From Microcaldota archaeon (GTDB lineage Archaea; Micrarchaeota; Micrarchaeia; CAILAH01): a DNA stretch of 19,563 bases. Position 1 is the first letter of the stretch; each line of letters begins with the position of its first letter. The position numbers were made by a program, and so were the translations under genes. The notes below the pieces were generated by a model. That model was not told the origin of the DNA, did not search any database, and saw only the letters and a list, made by a program, of their open reading frames with translations. The stretch is taken from positions 1-19,563 of the forward strand of contig JAOAKR010000006.1 in assembly GCA_026419815.1 (NCBI GenBank). The letters run 5' to 3'. Positions 8,140 to 15,207 of this stretch are shown in pieces.

Positions 8140-9105
8140 CTAGACATTCACGGGCATTTCCTGCACCTGCAGGTATAATATTGAGATTAGGTACGCGGCA
8201 TATATGAGCAGGAACAGGATGCCGCCTCGCCACGTAAGCTTGTTGTGCACCGCGGCAGCGTAGAACATAAGTATGTCGGCCACGAACGCAAACAGAAGTG
8301 CAGCTATGAATACCGGGAGCACGACAGGTATCGGGTTTATCACTGCAGCCGCACCTAAAACTAGGGTGAGGTTTGTTATGTTGCTGCCTATTGCATCTCC
8401 AAGCGCTATGCCGTAATGCCTTTTGCGGAGCGCTTGCAGCGCGATTGAGAATTCCGGGAGCGATGTGCCGACCGCAATTATGGTCGCACCGATGAAGCTC
8501 TGCGAGACGCCTGCACGCTCTGACAGCGCCACTGCTGAGCTTACCACAAAGCTTGCGCTCACAAGCACGAGGCCTATTGACACCACAAAGTAAAGGAATG
8601 ACCAAAACGCCTCCTGCTTGGTCACATTTTCCCTTTTTTCGGCGCCCTTACCAGTCCTCATCGTGTAGTACGAATAGCCCGCAAACAGCAGGAGGAGCAC
8701 TGCGCCATCTATAACGCCCAGTGAGCTTTTAAGCAGCAGGTTGCTGAACACTATGTATACCGAGAGGGCGGTTGTCAGCAGGAGTACAAGCCCGATATCG
8801 TCAAGCTCATCCTTGGTTATCTTGATCCCATAAATGGCTGCGCCTACACCGAGTATGAGGAGGATGTTTGCTATGTTTGAGCCGAATACGTTGCCTGCGG
8901 CGATTGCACCGTTGCCCGCGTGCGATGAGAGCACTGAGACTACAAACTCTGGCAACGACGTGATTACTGCAATGAGCAGGAAGCCGATTGCCATCTGGCT
9001 TATCCCGAAATAGTTTGACAGCTTGGCCGTGCTGCTGACCACTACATCAGCCGCCTTGGCAAGCACTGCAAGCGAAACCAGCAATGTGAGCAGCTCAATG
9101 ATCAT
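8140..9105 (-). CDS. CaCA-family sodium/calcium (cation) antiporter
   Basis: A 321-residue integral membrane exchanger expected to use the sodium or proton gradient to extrude Ca2+ or a related cation. It has the family's internal duplication. Alpha-1 repeat: ITSLPEFVVSV through GNVFGSNIANILLILG (about 49-86). Alpha-2 repeat: GTSLPEFSIAL through GDAIGSNITNLTLVLG (about 213-251). Both keep the Glu and Ser/Asn/Asp residues that form the ion site. About ten hydrophobic helices can be counted, with a cytosolic loop near 150-165. The ATG at 9105 has AGGTG five bases upstream; the TTG three bases earlier is too close to that site. No good TATA box lies in the 83-bp gap behind the winged-helix gene, so the two are probably co-transcribed. 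Confidence 0.93.
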   Translation of the reverse strand: MIIELLTLLVSLAVLAKAADVVVSSTAKLSNYFGISQMAIGFLLIAVITSLPEFVVSVLSSHAGNGAIAAGNVFGSNIANILLILGVGAAIYGIKITKDELDDIGLVLLLTTALSVYIVFSNLLLKSSLGVIDGAVLLLLFAGYSYYTMRTGKGAEKRENVTKQEAFWSFLYFVVSIGLVLVSASFVVSSAVALSERAGVSQSFIGATIIAVGTSLPEFSIALQALRKRHYGIALGDAIGSNITNLTLVLGAAAVINPIPVVLPVFIAALLFAFVADILMFYAAAVHNKLTWRGGILFLLIYAAYLISILYLQVQEMPVNV

Positions 9106-9183
9106 CAATACACCTGCCTATCATTATGTGCAACAACATATCTGTTCCGACCCATCCAATGCCCCGGCCACCGCCATATGCAC

Positions 9184-9204
9184 GCCCCCTATTTTTTGGG
9201 GGGC
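9184..9204. repeat. Inverted repeat spanning the stop codon of the winged-helix gene
   Basis: GCCCCC (9184-9189) and GGGGGC (9199-9204) can form a six-bp all-GC stem with a nine-base A/T-rich loop. It sits exactly over the 3' end of the regulator gene, between it and the antiporter. Confidence 0.55.
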
Positions 9205-9704
9205 TTGCTGCGCGCGTCATCAATTATTGCAAGCCACGAGTCCCCAATCTTGCAGAGGTAATTGCCAAATGTCTTGCTGAGAGAGACAACCATCGGCCTG
9301 TATTTCTGCCTGCTATGCTCTGCGATTATGGTCTGTCTCTCAACCTTAACCAGGCCGACACGCTTGAGCCGCGGCAGCACGCGGTTGTAAAACGTTGCCT
9401 TTGATATTGAGTTCGCGCGCACAAATGCGGACAGCTCTTTCCCCTCAATCCTGTGCCTTGCGAGCAGCTCCTGCATAAAACGGGTTGCGATATCGTTATA
9501 AATCGGCTGGTACTTCTTCGGAAACACGAAGTTTATGAGCTCCTCAAGCGTCCAATAGTTACGCAGTGGGTTCTCACCCTCATCCTGGAACTTGCGCAAT
9601 TCATCGGAATAGTGTGGAGGCAGGTAAAATGATTCCTTGCTTGGTATGCCCCTCGTTGATATTGACTTCTTCTGCACATTGGCTTGGGGCGGCTCTCCAC
9701 TCAT
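9189..9704 (-). CDS. Winged-helix DNA-binding regulator
   Basis: A 171-residue soluble protein of unrecognised subfamily. The N-terminal ~45 residues are polar and probably disordered. The helical part at 50-95 leads into a winged-helix pattern: helix LSAFVRANSI, recognition helix SKATFYNRVLPRLKRVGLV (101-119), then a basic wing (VKVERQTIIAEHSRQKYRPMVVSL). A TATA element (TTTTATTC, 9734-9727) is centred 26.5 bp before the ATG, giving a leaderless mRNA. It lies directly upstream of the cation antiporter on the same strand, so control of that transporter is a reasonable inference. No ligand-binding or metal-binding motif is obvious. Confidence 0.75.
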   Translation of the reverse strand: MSGEPPQANVQKKSISTRGIPSKESFYLPPHYSDELRKFQDEGENPLRNYWTLEELINFVFPKKYQPIYNDIATRFMQELLARHRIEGKELSAFVRANSISKATFYNRVLPRLKRVGLVKVERQTIIAEHSRQKYRPMVVSLSKTFGNYLCKIGDSWLAIIDDARSKPPKK

Positions 9705-9726
9705 GGTTTACTATATAGGTGATAAA

Positions 9727-9735
9727 GAATAAAAA
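9727..9735 (-). promoter_or_regulatory. TATA element of winged-helix gene, overlapping upstream T-run terminator
   Basis: The minus strand reads TTTTTATTC, centred about 26 bp before the ATG at 9704. The five T residues (9735-9731) also follow a small hairpin (GTGG ... CCAC) just after the stop codon of the PAS sensor gene, so the same bases may both end that transcript and begin the next one. Confidence 0.55.
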
Positions 9736-9754
9736 GGTGGCTCGTGCACCCACG

Positions 9755-11812
9755 TCAAAAAGAGGCAAGACATGCAACTGCGCCTATGCGCCTGCCCCTG
9801 CCATCTTTGAGCTCGGTGCAGGCAAATGAGGCCTCACTCTGCTTCCCCTTCTTTACACGCAGCACGACCTTCTTCAGGCCGCCTGACCTTGCAAGCAAAT
9901 GCCTGCGCACCTGCTTGCGCTGTGAAGGCGCAACGAACGCGTCAATCTTCTTGGAGAGGATTTTCTTGAGCGGGAGGCCGAGCATTCTCGCAAAATGGCC
10001 GTTTGCATACGTAATCTTGAGCTTACTATCAACTGCGCATATCGCCACAGGCACAACGGAAAGCAGTGCACTGTTGAGCTGGCTGCATTCCTTAAGTGCC
10101 TCCTTTGCGGACGATTCTGCACTTATGTCCTCACCCGCCAAAAGCACGGAGTGCACTTTCCCATCCTTGCCCCTTACGGGGGAGATGCTGATGAGGGCAC
10201 TTTTTTCGCCATCCTTGCCAAGCGCCAGCGCAAGCTTGCGGGCTTTCCCAGAGACTGCAGACTTGAAGGCATCAATAAATTCCTTGCGCACGCCCCTCGG
10301 GATGAACGTCGCTATACCCTTTCCAAGTGCGGCATTCTTGCCGATGCCAAACACGCTGGCCGCCGGCCCGTTAAGCGAGATTATGCGGCCGTCAGCGCCG
10401 AGCACGAGCATAATTGCAGGTGTGCCGCTGAAATATGCCGCTGAAAGCGAGCGCTCCTCATCAAGCTCATTTTGCGCAAGTGTTTCCCTTGTTATGTCTT
10501 TTGCAACAAGCAGCAGAAGGCCCTGCTCGCCTTCGCGTGCGGACGGCTTCGCTTCAACTGAAAGGTAGGATACCTTGCCGTTTGGCCCGGCAAGCCGGAG
10601 TATGCACTGGTGCGTGTTGCCGGACAGCAGTGATGCAAGCACCTTTTGGGAATCTTTCTGCACAAGCTCCCCTAACAGCTTGCCCTTGAGTGAATCGCGT
10701 GGTGCGCCTGCACTGTCCTCAAATGCCCTGTTTGCATATGCAATCCTGCCGTCCCTGCCAACAAGCGCCACAGGGTCATGCAGGCCATCTATGAGCGATG
10801 CGTATGCGGCCTCGCTGGATGCAAGGCGTGATGCAAGCACATCTGATTGGTCAAGTAGGAGGTTTATGTGCGAAGTGAGCGGCTCAAGTGCCGGTGTGTT
10901 GCCCAAGCGCACGCCTTTCTTCTCACCCGAGAGTATGCTTTTAAGCTCGGATGAGATATGCGAGATTGGCTTAAAGAGCCAGAGATACACCAGCGCGAGC
11001 AATGCCGCGCCAGTGAGTACGCTTGCCGCAAATGCGAGGAGCACTATTTTTTCAAGAGAGGCGGAGGCGTACGGCTCGCTTGCCTTTACCAGGACCGCAT
11101 CATAGCCATAAATGTCAGCCAGCATAAGGTAACCTACAATCCCGTCAGGTGTGGCCACAAATGCACGCCCGCCATCGTCAAATTCAAGGCCTTCCGGGGG
11201 CGCGTATTCGTCAAGCGAATATGCTTCCACTGCGCCCCCAGGGCTCGCCACGGCTTGGAACTGCTGGAGGTCATACTTGCGTGCGAATATGAGCACACCT
11301 GACTCTCCGGTAATCCTTTGTGAGGATACCTGCAATGGGCCTTCAGAAGTCAGCACTATGCCTGAGAGGGAGGGCCTCCCGTCCGCAAGGAGCAGTGGAT
11401 CACGCTCGCTGAGTGCACACAGCTCTGCTGGGACTCCTGTTGCCTTGCCTGCATCGGGGTCATACCCGGTTGAGAACTGCAGCCTGTCATCAGCGCTGAA
11501 TATGCACACGTAATCTACACCAAGGCGCGCAAGCTGCTGGGCATTGAAATTTTGGCGCGTGAACTCTGGGTCAGGCGATTCCGCATATGCGCGCATGCCG
11601 TCCCACTGCGCGTATGCGCTTGCCGATGACTCAAGCTGCGAGAGCGAAAGTGCATTCATATGCGCGGATACAGAGAGCATATGGCCTACTGCCTGGCGGG
11701 CCGTATCGCCAGCATCTGCCGACAGAAACGGCTGGCCGACCACCAGCGCAAGGCCGGCGCACAATACTGCAATTAAAATAAGCGAGAACACAAGCCGGTT
11801 TCCCAGACTCAT
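9755..11812 (-). CDS. Membrane sensor protein CHASE4-HAMP-PAS-PAS-PAS without output domain
   Basis: A 685-residue sensory protein. A signal-anchor helix (about 7-28) precedes an extracellular domain with the CHASE4 pattern (SASAYAQWDGMRAY at 64-76, then VDYVCIFSADDRLQFS). A second membrane helix is at about 255-280, a HAMP-like linker begins KPISHISSELKSI (281-293), then three PAS folds follow: about 335-445 (PVALVGRDGRIAYANRAFE), 455-565 (IMLVLGADGRIISLN) and 575-685 (AICAVDSKLKITYANGHFARML). The protein ends at the last PAS. There is no histidine-kinase H box, ATPase, GGDEF or methyl-accepting domain, and no such gene next door. It probably passes its signal to a separate partner. The ATG lies about 25 bp from a TATA box shared with the divergent small gene. 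Confidence 0.88.
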   Translation of the reverse strand: MSLGNRLVFSLILIAVLCAGLALVVGQPFLSADAGDTARQAVGHMLSVSAHMNALSLSQLESSASAYAQWDGMRAYAESPDPEFTRQNFNAQQLARLGVDYVCIFSADDRLQFSTGYDPDAGKATGVPAELCALSERDPLLLADGRPSLSGIVLTSEGPLQVSSQRITGESGVLIFARKYDLQQFQAVASPGGAVEAYSLDEYAPPEGLEFDDGGRAFVATPDGIVGYLMLADIYGYDAVLVKASEPYASASLEKIVLLAFAASVLTGAALLALVYLWLFKPISHISSELKSILSGEKKGVRLGNTPALEPLTSHINLLLDQSDVLASRLASSEAAYASLIDGLHDPVALVGRDGRIAYANRAFEDSAGAPRDSLKGKLLGELVQKDSQKVLASLLSGNTHQCILRLAGPNGKVSYLSVEAKPSAREGEQGLLLLVAKDITRETLAQNELDEERSLSAAYFSGTPAIMLVLGADGRIISLNGPAASVFGIGKNAALGKGIATFIPRGVRKEFIDAFKSAVSGKARKLALALGKDGEKSALISISPVRGKDGKVHSVLLAGEDISAESSAKEALKECSQLNSALLSVVPVAICAVDSKLKITYANGHFARMLGLPLKKILSKKIDAFVAPSQRKQVRRHLLARSGGLKKVVLRVKKGKQSEASFACTELKDGRGRRIGAVACLASF

Positions 11813-11832
11813 AACGTGCTCTCTCAGCCAAG

Positions 11833-11840
11833 TTATATAA
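11833..11840. promoter_or_regulatory. Shared palindromic TATA box (PAS sensor / small basic protein)
   Basis: The perfect palindrome TTATATAA lies between two divergent start codons. Its centre is 24.5 bp from the ATG of the sensor (11812, minus) and 26.5 bp from the ATG of the small gene (11863, plus). Both distances fit leaderless transcription, and no second TATA-like element is seen in the 50-bp gap. Confidence 0.7.
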
Positions 11841-11862
11841 TATTTGGCGCGGTAAGTGCGTC

Positions 11863-12081
11863 ATGTCAAGCGAGGGCGGCGTGCTCAAGGAGCCAGGGAA
11901 GGCGGCTGCAAAGGGCGAGGCATTCAAGGAGAAGGATGTGCTAGGCGCATCACAGAAGAAGCACGCATACATCTCAGAGAGCAAGAAGGTGCAGCGCAAG
12001 GAAGTGTTTGCGATGCTTTCCGGGTTCAAGCAAAAATGGGTTCGGGGGCTGCTTGGCGCGCTCAGGCGCCTGCTTGGCTAG
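11863..12081 (+). CDS. Small basic protein with C-terminal amphipathic helix
   Basis: A 72-residue protein of unknown family. The N-terminal ~50 residues are polar and Lys-rich (KEPGKAAAKGEAFKEKDV), likely disordered. The end is a hydrophobic-basic helix (FKQKWVRGLLGALRRLLG) that would be amphipathic and could lie on a membrane or bind nucleic acid. Evidence that it is real: the ATG sits 26.5 bp from a perfect TATA palindrome, no larger gene occupies the region, and the frame ends cleanly. An overlapping 79-codon frame starting at 11856 does not fit the promoter spacing as well. It diverges from the PAS sensor gene, so the two may be co-regulated. Confidence 0.6.
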   Translation: MSSEGGVLKEPGKAAAKGEAFKEKDVLGASQKKHAYISESKKVQRKEVFAMLSGFKQKWVRGLLGALRRLLG

Positions 12082-12191
12082 AAATATGGGCTTAATTATG
12101 CTTAGAGGCTGCAGGGGCTCTTGGAGGCATTCACATTCCGGCTAAGCACCAGCATTATGCAGTGGCGCTTTTGCTTGCGGCCAACTGCATA

Positions 12192-12758
12192 TCACACATT
12201 CTGCATTTTCCTCTTGAGCTTGTCTATGGCGGCGCGGACGGCAACCTTCTCATCTGAGGTTATGTTATCATCCTTAAGCACAACGTTGAGATACATCTCC
12301 TCAAAGAACTTCAACGAGCCGTCCCTGCTCTTTGAGAATGCACGCTTGAACCAATCGGCCGCCTGCTCCTCATCCCCATCAAGAAGGTAGCACAGGCCGA
12401 TAAGGCAGGCAACCTCAAAGTCCCCATTGCGCAGGAATGCCTCCTTGAAAGAGTCTATAGCCTCTCTAAACCTAAACATCTTCATATGCACGTAGGCCCG
12501 CCCCATAAGTGGCTCAACCATATTTGAGTCCAGCTTGGCGGCCATATCAAATGCAAGCAGCGCCTCATCATACTTTTCCATCCGGAAGAGTGTCATCCCC
12601 TTCATATACCAGGCGAGGCCCTGTCTCGGCTCAACCTTGCTTGCATCCTCATACCAGCTGAGCGCCTTCTCGTAATCTCCCTTCTCGTAAAACTCGTTTG
12701 ACCTTGCGATTATCTCCTCGTACGCCTTGTCAATAGGCTGGTCGTCCCCCGCTGGCAT
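12192..12758 (-). CDS. TPR-repeat protein
   Basis: A 188-residue protein made of about four tetratricopeptide repeats: residues ~12-45 (ARSNEFYEKGDYEKALSWYEDASKVEP), 46-79 (AWYMKGMTLFRMEKYDEALLAFDMAAKLD), 80-113 and 114-147 (LCYLLDGDEEQAADWFKRAF), followed by a charged helix. TPR arrays are protein-protein scaffolds; the partner cannot be told from sequence. The start at 12758 (MPAGDDQ) is preferred over 12842 because a TATA box is centred 27.5 bp before it and the extra 28 residues would cross that box. It diverges from DUF424 across 51 bp. Confidence 0.85.
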   Translation of the reverse strand: MPAGDDQPIDKAYEEIIARSNEFYEKGDYEKALSWYEDASKVEPRQGLAWYMKGMTLFRMEKYDEALLAFDMAAKLDSNMVEPLMGRAYVHMKMFRFREAIDSFKEAFLRNGDFEVACLIGLCYLLDGDEEQAADWFKRAFSKSRDGSLKFFEEMYLNVVLKDDNITSDEKVAVRAAIDKLKRKMQNV

Positions 12759-12780
12759 AGCACTAAATTTGCGCTCAAGT

Positions 12781-12790
12781 ATTATATAGG
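12781..12790. promoter_or_regulatory. Shared TATA box (TPR protein / DUF424)
   Basis: The plus strand reads ATTATATAGG with the palindrome TATATA at 12783-12788. Its centre is 27.5 bp from the TPR start (12758, minus) and 24.5 bp from the DUF424 start (12810, plus), so one box can serve both leaderless genes. Confidence 0.68.
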
Positions 12791-12809
12791 TTCGGGGCGG
12801 TATATGCGC

Positions 12810-13085
12810 ATGCACTGCAAAAGGCACCAGCAGGGCAGGCACGTCATTTATGCCCTGTGCGATAAGGAACTGATAGGGAAAGTGCTACGTGAAGGAAACA
12901 TTGTTATTGACTTGCACACACACTCACAATTCTATATCGGCAATGATGAAATTGGGCCCGATTTTGAGTCAATAAACGCGGTTGGGGAGCAATCTGTGCA
13001 GCTGCTTATTAATATGGGCCTCCTGAAAAGGGGGCAGGAAAAGAAGGTGCAAGGGGTCCCATACGCGCAAGTGTACAGGGTTTAG
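12810..13085 (+). CDS. DUF424 family protein
   Basis: A 91-residue protein with the archaeal DUF424 signature: CDKELIGKVLREGNIVIDL near the start, then the middle FESINAVGEQSVQLLINMGLL, and the ending VQGVPYAQVYRV. DUF424 is a small, widespread archaeal family of unknown biochemical role. The start at 12810 fits the TATA box 24.5 bp upstream; an in-frame ATG at 12804 is also possible. It faces the DUF4870-like gene tail to tail, with eight bp between stop codons. Family identity is by pattern recognition and fairly firm; function is unknown. Confidence 0.82.
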   Translation: MHCKRHQQGRHVIYALCDKELIGKVLREGNIVIDLHTHSQFYIGNDEIGPDFESINAVGEQSVQLLINMGLLKRGQEKKVQGVPYAQVYRV

Positions 13086-13093
13086 GGAAACTG

Positions 13094-13585
13094 TTATTTC
13101 CTCAGTGTGGCCCTGAACTTCTCAAAGTTTTCCTCAGTAAACTTTGTCAGCACCGGTACCTCAACCTTAACGCCATGAGCGGCCTGCCAGCCGATATACA
13201 CTATGTAAAGCCAAAAGAGCGTCCCGACAATACCAAAGGTCAGGATGCCAAGCAATGTGCACACCACGCCAAGCACGATTGCGTGGAAGCCGTGCCACTC
13301 CGCCTCAGTGTCATCTTTTGCGAGCAGGTAAAGCACAAGGCCGCCCAGCCACACAAAAAAGTACGCCAAAAACAGCTCAAGCCTTGCCTTTGGCTTGTCC
13401 TCCTCAATTGTGAGTTTCTTCTCAACTGGCGCAGCGCGTGCTATCTCGCCCACAACTACCATCTCACTCTCACCGGTGCCGTGCGTCAGCTTGCGCGACT
13501 CGTCAAGAAGCTTGCCACGTATGGGCGGCTTCCTGGAGGTTGCCTTTTCGGCCCTTGCCTTCTTGCTTGCCAAATCCCCTGGCAT
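13094..13585 (-). CDS. DUF4870/Tic20-like membrane protein
   Basis: A 163-residue membrane protein. The N-terminal ~70 residues are soluble and basic (KKARAEKATSRKPPIRGK). They are followed by the DUF4870/Tic20-like pattern: helix 1 LELFLAYFFVWLGGLVLYLLAK, the conserved acidic/His turn DDTEAEWHGFHAIVLG, helix 2, helix 3 VGTLFWLYIVYIGWQAAHG, and the closing VEVPVLTKF. The family is common in prokaryotes and its role is unknown. The start at 13585 (not 13723) is set by the TATA box TTATATTT (13614-13607), centred 25.5 bp upstream; the longer frame would put that box inside the coding region. Confidence 0.8.
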   Translation of the reverse strand: MPGDLASKKARAEKATSRKPPIRGKLLDESRKLTHGTGESEMVVVGEIARAAPVEKKLTIEEDKPKARLELFLAYFFVWLGGLVLYLLAKDDTEAEWHGFHAIVLGVVCTLLGILTFGIVGTLFWLYIVYIGWQAAHGVKVEVPVLTKFTEENFEKFRATLRK

Positions 13586-13606
13586 AGCAAAAAGATGGCA
13601 CTGATA

Positions 13607-13614
13607 AAATATAA
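13607..13614 (-). promoter_or_regulatory. TATA box of DUF4870-like gene
   Basis: The minus strand reads TTATATTT, centred 25.5 bp before the ATG at 13585, predicting a leaderless transcript. The rest of the 161-bp gap to the pth2 stop (13586-13746) shows no gene or structure I can support. Confidence 0.65.
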
Positions 13615-13746
13615 GCTTGACTTCTGGCCATAAGTATTGCCTGCCCAACAAAACCTGGGCACACAATGCCAAAACAATATAGACGTGCATATGCAGGACA
13701 AGGCGAATGCTTTCATTTGCCAATGGGAGGCTTTGTGTTTGGCTTG

Positions 13747-14097
13747 CTAAAGCAGCTTCAAGTGGCCGGTTATTGCATCTATATCCGAGGCCTTGGCAGG
13801 GCCGATTGCAAGCGCAGTGATCGTGCCAGGCTCAAGCTGCGTAAGCCCAGCGTCGCGTATGAGCGCACACGGAAGCGACTTCTTGGCAAGTGAGTATATC
13901 TGCTCAATCTCCGCAAGGGATGCCTTGAGCGCAACCTTCTTCTCACCCTGCATTTCCCAATCAGAGACCAGGCGCGGGAATTTTTTCTTGGCCATCTCAT
14001 ACGAGTGGACTGCCGCGTGCGCACCCTGCGCGACCGCCTTGCCCTTGCCCATCCGGATGTCCGAGCGTATGATGATGGCCTGCTTGACTTCTTCCAC
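13747..14097 (-). CDS. pth2: Peptidyl-tRNA hydrolase, Pth2 type
   Basis: This enzyme releases peptides from prematurely dropped peptidyl-tRNA in the cytosol, recycling tRNA. At 116 residues it has the usual Pth2 length. The signature VKQAIIIRSDIRMGKGKAVAQGAHAAV covers the active-site region. The ending, beginning at RDAGLTQLEPGTITALAIGPAK, is also typical, with the conserved T-x-LAIGP-x-K block. The start codon is GTG at 14097: the next in-frame Met is inside the signature, and a TATA element is centred 24 bp upstream, so the gene is probably leaderless with a GTG start. It diverges from nurA across 52 bp. Confidence 0.95.
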   Translation of the reverse strand: MEEVKQAIIIRSDIRMGKGKAVAQGAHAAVHSYEMAKKKFPRLVSDWEMQGEKKVALKASLAEIEQIYSLAKKSLPCALIRDAGLTQLEPGTITALAIGPAKASDIDAITGHLKLL

Positions 14098-14116
14098 GGG
14101 AAACTATCCGCGCTAA

Positions 14117-14125
14117 ATATTATAT
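14117..14125. promoter_or_regulatory. Shared TATA element (pth2 / nurA)
   Basis: The plus strand reads ATATTATAT here, and the other strand reads ATATAATAT. The centre is about 24 bp from the GTG of pth2 (14097) and about 29 bp from the ATG of nurA at 14150. This is the third divergent pair in the window with one central AT box. Confidence 0.6.
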
Positions 14126-14149
14126 GCATTGCAAGGCCATATGCAGCGT

Positions 14150-15133
14150 ATGGACGGGCTCAAGGAGCTCATAAGCGAGCTGCGCAAGGTTGAGGGGCTG
14201 CGCACAGAAAGCGCAAGCGCACTTAAAAAGTCGGGCAGCCTGGTGCGCAAGTGCCCATCTCGCCCCCTGGATTTCAGGGTGGGTGCGGTGGACGCCGGCC
14301 TGGTTGCGCAGGAGTTCCACGCGTTTGACCTTGTGATTGTTAAAGCGGTTGGCGCGGTTTTTGAGTACAAAAACGGCAAGCTTGATGGGCACAAGTATTA
14401 CCCGGGTCCGTTCCCGAAAGAGAGTGTTGCAACCAACGGCTCAATGGACCTCCTGGAGCTCAGCCAGTACAGGAACATCGTGCGCCTAAAGCACGAGATT
14501 GCACTTGCAATTGAGGTTGCAAGGGAGTGCGACCTTATGCTCGTGGACGGGAGCTTGGTGCCGCTGCCAAGCGACAAGCCCGCCAACAAGGAGATGCGCG
14601 CTGAATATGATGAGCTCATCTCACTTTACATAAAGTTGTTTGAAGAAGCAAAGAGCAAACTGGTAGGCGTGATAAAGGACAGCAGGAGCAAGCGCCTGCT
14701 TGAGGAAAATGCGCACATTGTCGGGCAAGACGTAATTGCAAACAGCACAGATAGCACGCTGCTGGACCTTGTGCTTGAGAAAGGCGAAATGACTGCACCA
14801 ATCCCTTACTCAAAAGACGCCAAAGCAAACCAAATACTCAAGGACCTTATGCCTTATTCCGCAGAACTTAACGTCTCATATGTTAAGGCGGGGAAGAATG
14901 ACCGGCCGCTGCGCGTTGAGTTCTTTGGGGAAGGGGAGGAAGTGCTGGGCAAGCTTTACCCGCTGTGCAGCATCAATGAGAATTATTCTTACCCTTCAGT
15001 ATTGATAGATGTAGACTTAAGGGCAATGATCAGCCAGCAGGATGCCGAAAGGATATACCACGAAGTGGAAGTTGCACCGTTCCTGCGCGGCTCGCGGCTG
15101 CTCCGGCGGGACAGCAGGCCGTTCAGGCATTGA
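14150..15133 (+). CDS. nurA: NurA-family nuclease
   Basis: NurA is the 5'-3' nuclease that works with the HerA translocase (and Mre11-Rad50) to resect double-strand breaks for homologous recombination in archaea. The 327-residue protein shows the NurA landmarks: an acidic VDAG (Asp48), the central LMLVDGSL (Asp133), the basic GVIKDSRSKRL (about 173-183), and a late YPSVLIDVDLRAMISQQDA segment. The start at 14150 fits the shared TATA element (about 29 bp); ATG at 14141 and TTG at 14129 are in frame alternatives. herA is not in this window, which is unusual only in that the two are often neighbours. Confidence 0.87.
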   Translation: MDGLKELISELRKVEGLRTESASALKKSGSLVRKCPSRPLDFRVGAVDAGLVAQEFHAFDLVIVKAVGAVFEYKNGKLDGHKYYPGPFPKESVATNGSMDLLELSQYRNIVRLKHEIALAIEVARECDLMLVDGSLVPLPSDKPANKEMRAEYDELISLYIKLFEEAKSKLVGVIKDSRSKRLLEENAHIVGQDVIANSTDSTLLDLVLEKGEMTAPIPYSKDAKANQILKDLMPYSAELNVSYVKAGKNDRPLRVEFFGEGEEVLGKLYPLCSINENYSYPSVLIDVDLRAMISQQDAERIYHEVEVAPFLRGSRLLRRDSRPFRH

Positions 15134-15181
15134 TTTTACGAATAGGCTTCCGCCGAAAACCAAGCGTTATAGCATAAAAGC

Positions 15182-15189
15182 TTATAAAT
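15182..15189 (+). promoter_or_regulatory. TATA box of the putative structured RNA
   Basis: TTATAAAT preceded by a purine-rich AAAAGC is the clearest box A/BRE-like element on the plus strand. Transcription would start near 15207-15211, exactly where the closing helix of the RNA begins. No protein-coding frame of credible length follows on this strand. Confidence 0.65.
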
Positions 15190-15207
15190 GTTCAAAACAA
15201 AGTTAAG

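Noticed and set aside
9744..10568. 274-codon plus-strand frame
   Set aside because: It is antisense to the well-supported PAS domains of the sensor gene; the Ser/Pro-rich composition is typical of a mirror frame.
11631..12029. 132-codon minus-strand frame
   Set aside because: It crosses the shared TATA box and overlaps both the sensor start and the small gene; no start signal fits.
12082..12191. Possible small RNA in the gap between the small basic protein and the TPR gene
   Set aside because: No promoter, stable hairpin or terminator could be supported there.
13585..13723. Upstream extension of the DUF4870-like gene
   Set aside because: The added N-terminus spans a well-placed TATA box and has no family resemblance.
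14129..14149. Upstream starts for nurA (TTG 14129, ATG 14141)
   Set aside because: Both lie at or before the transcription start predicted from the TATA element; ATG 14150 fits better, though 14141 cannot be excluded.
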